Below, piece after piece: positions 18,966 through 19,072 of a DNA stretch of 19,072 bases (within the stretch, counting starts at the first letter, position 1; every line of letters starts with the position of its first letter). Origin of the DNA: Dunaliella salina (lineage: Eukaryota > Chlorophyta > Chlorophyceae > Chlamydomonadales > Dunaliellaceae); contig MU069852.1 of the NCBI GenBank assembly GCA_002284615.2, forward strand, positions 185,128 to 204,199, read 5' to 3'. The notes below the pieces were generated by a model. The model was given only the letters and a program-made list of their open reading frames with translations, did not search any database and was not told the origin of the DNA. The position numbers and the translations under genes were made by a program.

Positions 18966-19072
18966 AAGAGCCACTGAGCTTGCTGTGGCCTCCTGTTATT
19001 CTGGCAGGGTGCAAATGATAGCAACAGCAGCAAGGAATGGCAGCAGCATCAGGCATGGCTCAGGTGTGTGCA
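18966..19072. other. window end, CAG-rich non-coding sequence
   Basis: Short CAGCAG/GCAGCA patches near 19020-19050. Nothing else supportable. Confidence 0.4.

Noticed and set aside
1..19072. tRNA, rRNA or CRISPR array
   Set aside because: No T-loop or D-loop consensus, no rRNA blocks and no regularly spaced direct repeats were recognised by eye.
1..19072. Enrichment of TGCATGC-like words
   Set aside because: The word appears often (for example near 668, 6283, 14635, 17104, 18177), but without counts against base composition I cannot claim significance.

Overview
The window is eukaryotic nuclear DNA. It has spliced genes with GT-AG introns, pyrimidine tracts before acceptors, large non-coding stretches, microsatellites, MITE-like and dispersed repeats, and one long decayed retroelement-like coding unit. 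The best host-gene match (an OTU protease with the WGGEPEL signature) and the element's domain set fit the green lineage (land plant or streptophyte/green alga). This is inference, and I cannot name a species.

Layout. 1-3573: CTG-rich minisatellite, a short degenerate TTAGG-like tract, then non-coding DNA holding the first copy of a dispersed repeat (about 2430-2965). 3574-6103: three exons on the + strand whose phases join perfectly into most of an OTU cysteine-protease domain. The exons carrying the catalytic Cys and His are not visible. 6104-10516: intronic or intergenic DNA with a very long (TG)n/(CG)n microsatellite containing one N, hairpin-forming palindromes, an old tandem duplication, a possible 45-nt exon and a roughly 420-bp MITE-like element with 25-bp inverted ends. 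10517-10790: a convincing internal exon of an unrecognised protein. 10800-16650: the main element.

The element has a first ORF of 230 codons, a probable intron ending in a strong pyrimidine tract at 12235, and then one continuous frame from 12236 to 16434 broken only by TAA at 12844 and TAG at 14473. In order this frame encodes a Ser/Thr/Pro/Gln-rich region, a PHD-type zinc finger, a region resembling the C-terminal part of a PCIF1-like adenine methyltransferase, a type-1 RNase H, a CCHC zinc knuckle with an RHN motif, and a PD-(D/E)XK (R2-type, restriction-like) endonuclease. I find no reverse-transcriptase domain. The 3' flank forms three successive hairpins. One PHD zinc ligand and the RNase H catalytic-loop His are substituted, so this copy is probably decayed, although its frame is otherwise intact.

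16650-19072: the second copy of the dispersed repeat, a frameshifted relic of the same endonuclease family, a striking cluster of twelve GCGTCC/GGACGC motifs arranged as palindromes, and a recent 69-bp tandem duplication. The most interesting items are the RT-less PHD/MTase-like/RNase H/endonuclease polyprotein, its structured 3' end, the GCGTCCA palindrome cluster and the interrupted OTU gene.
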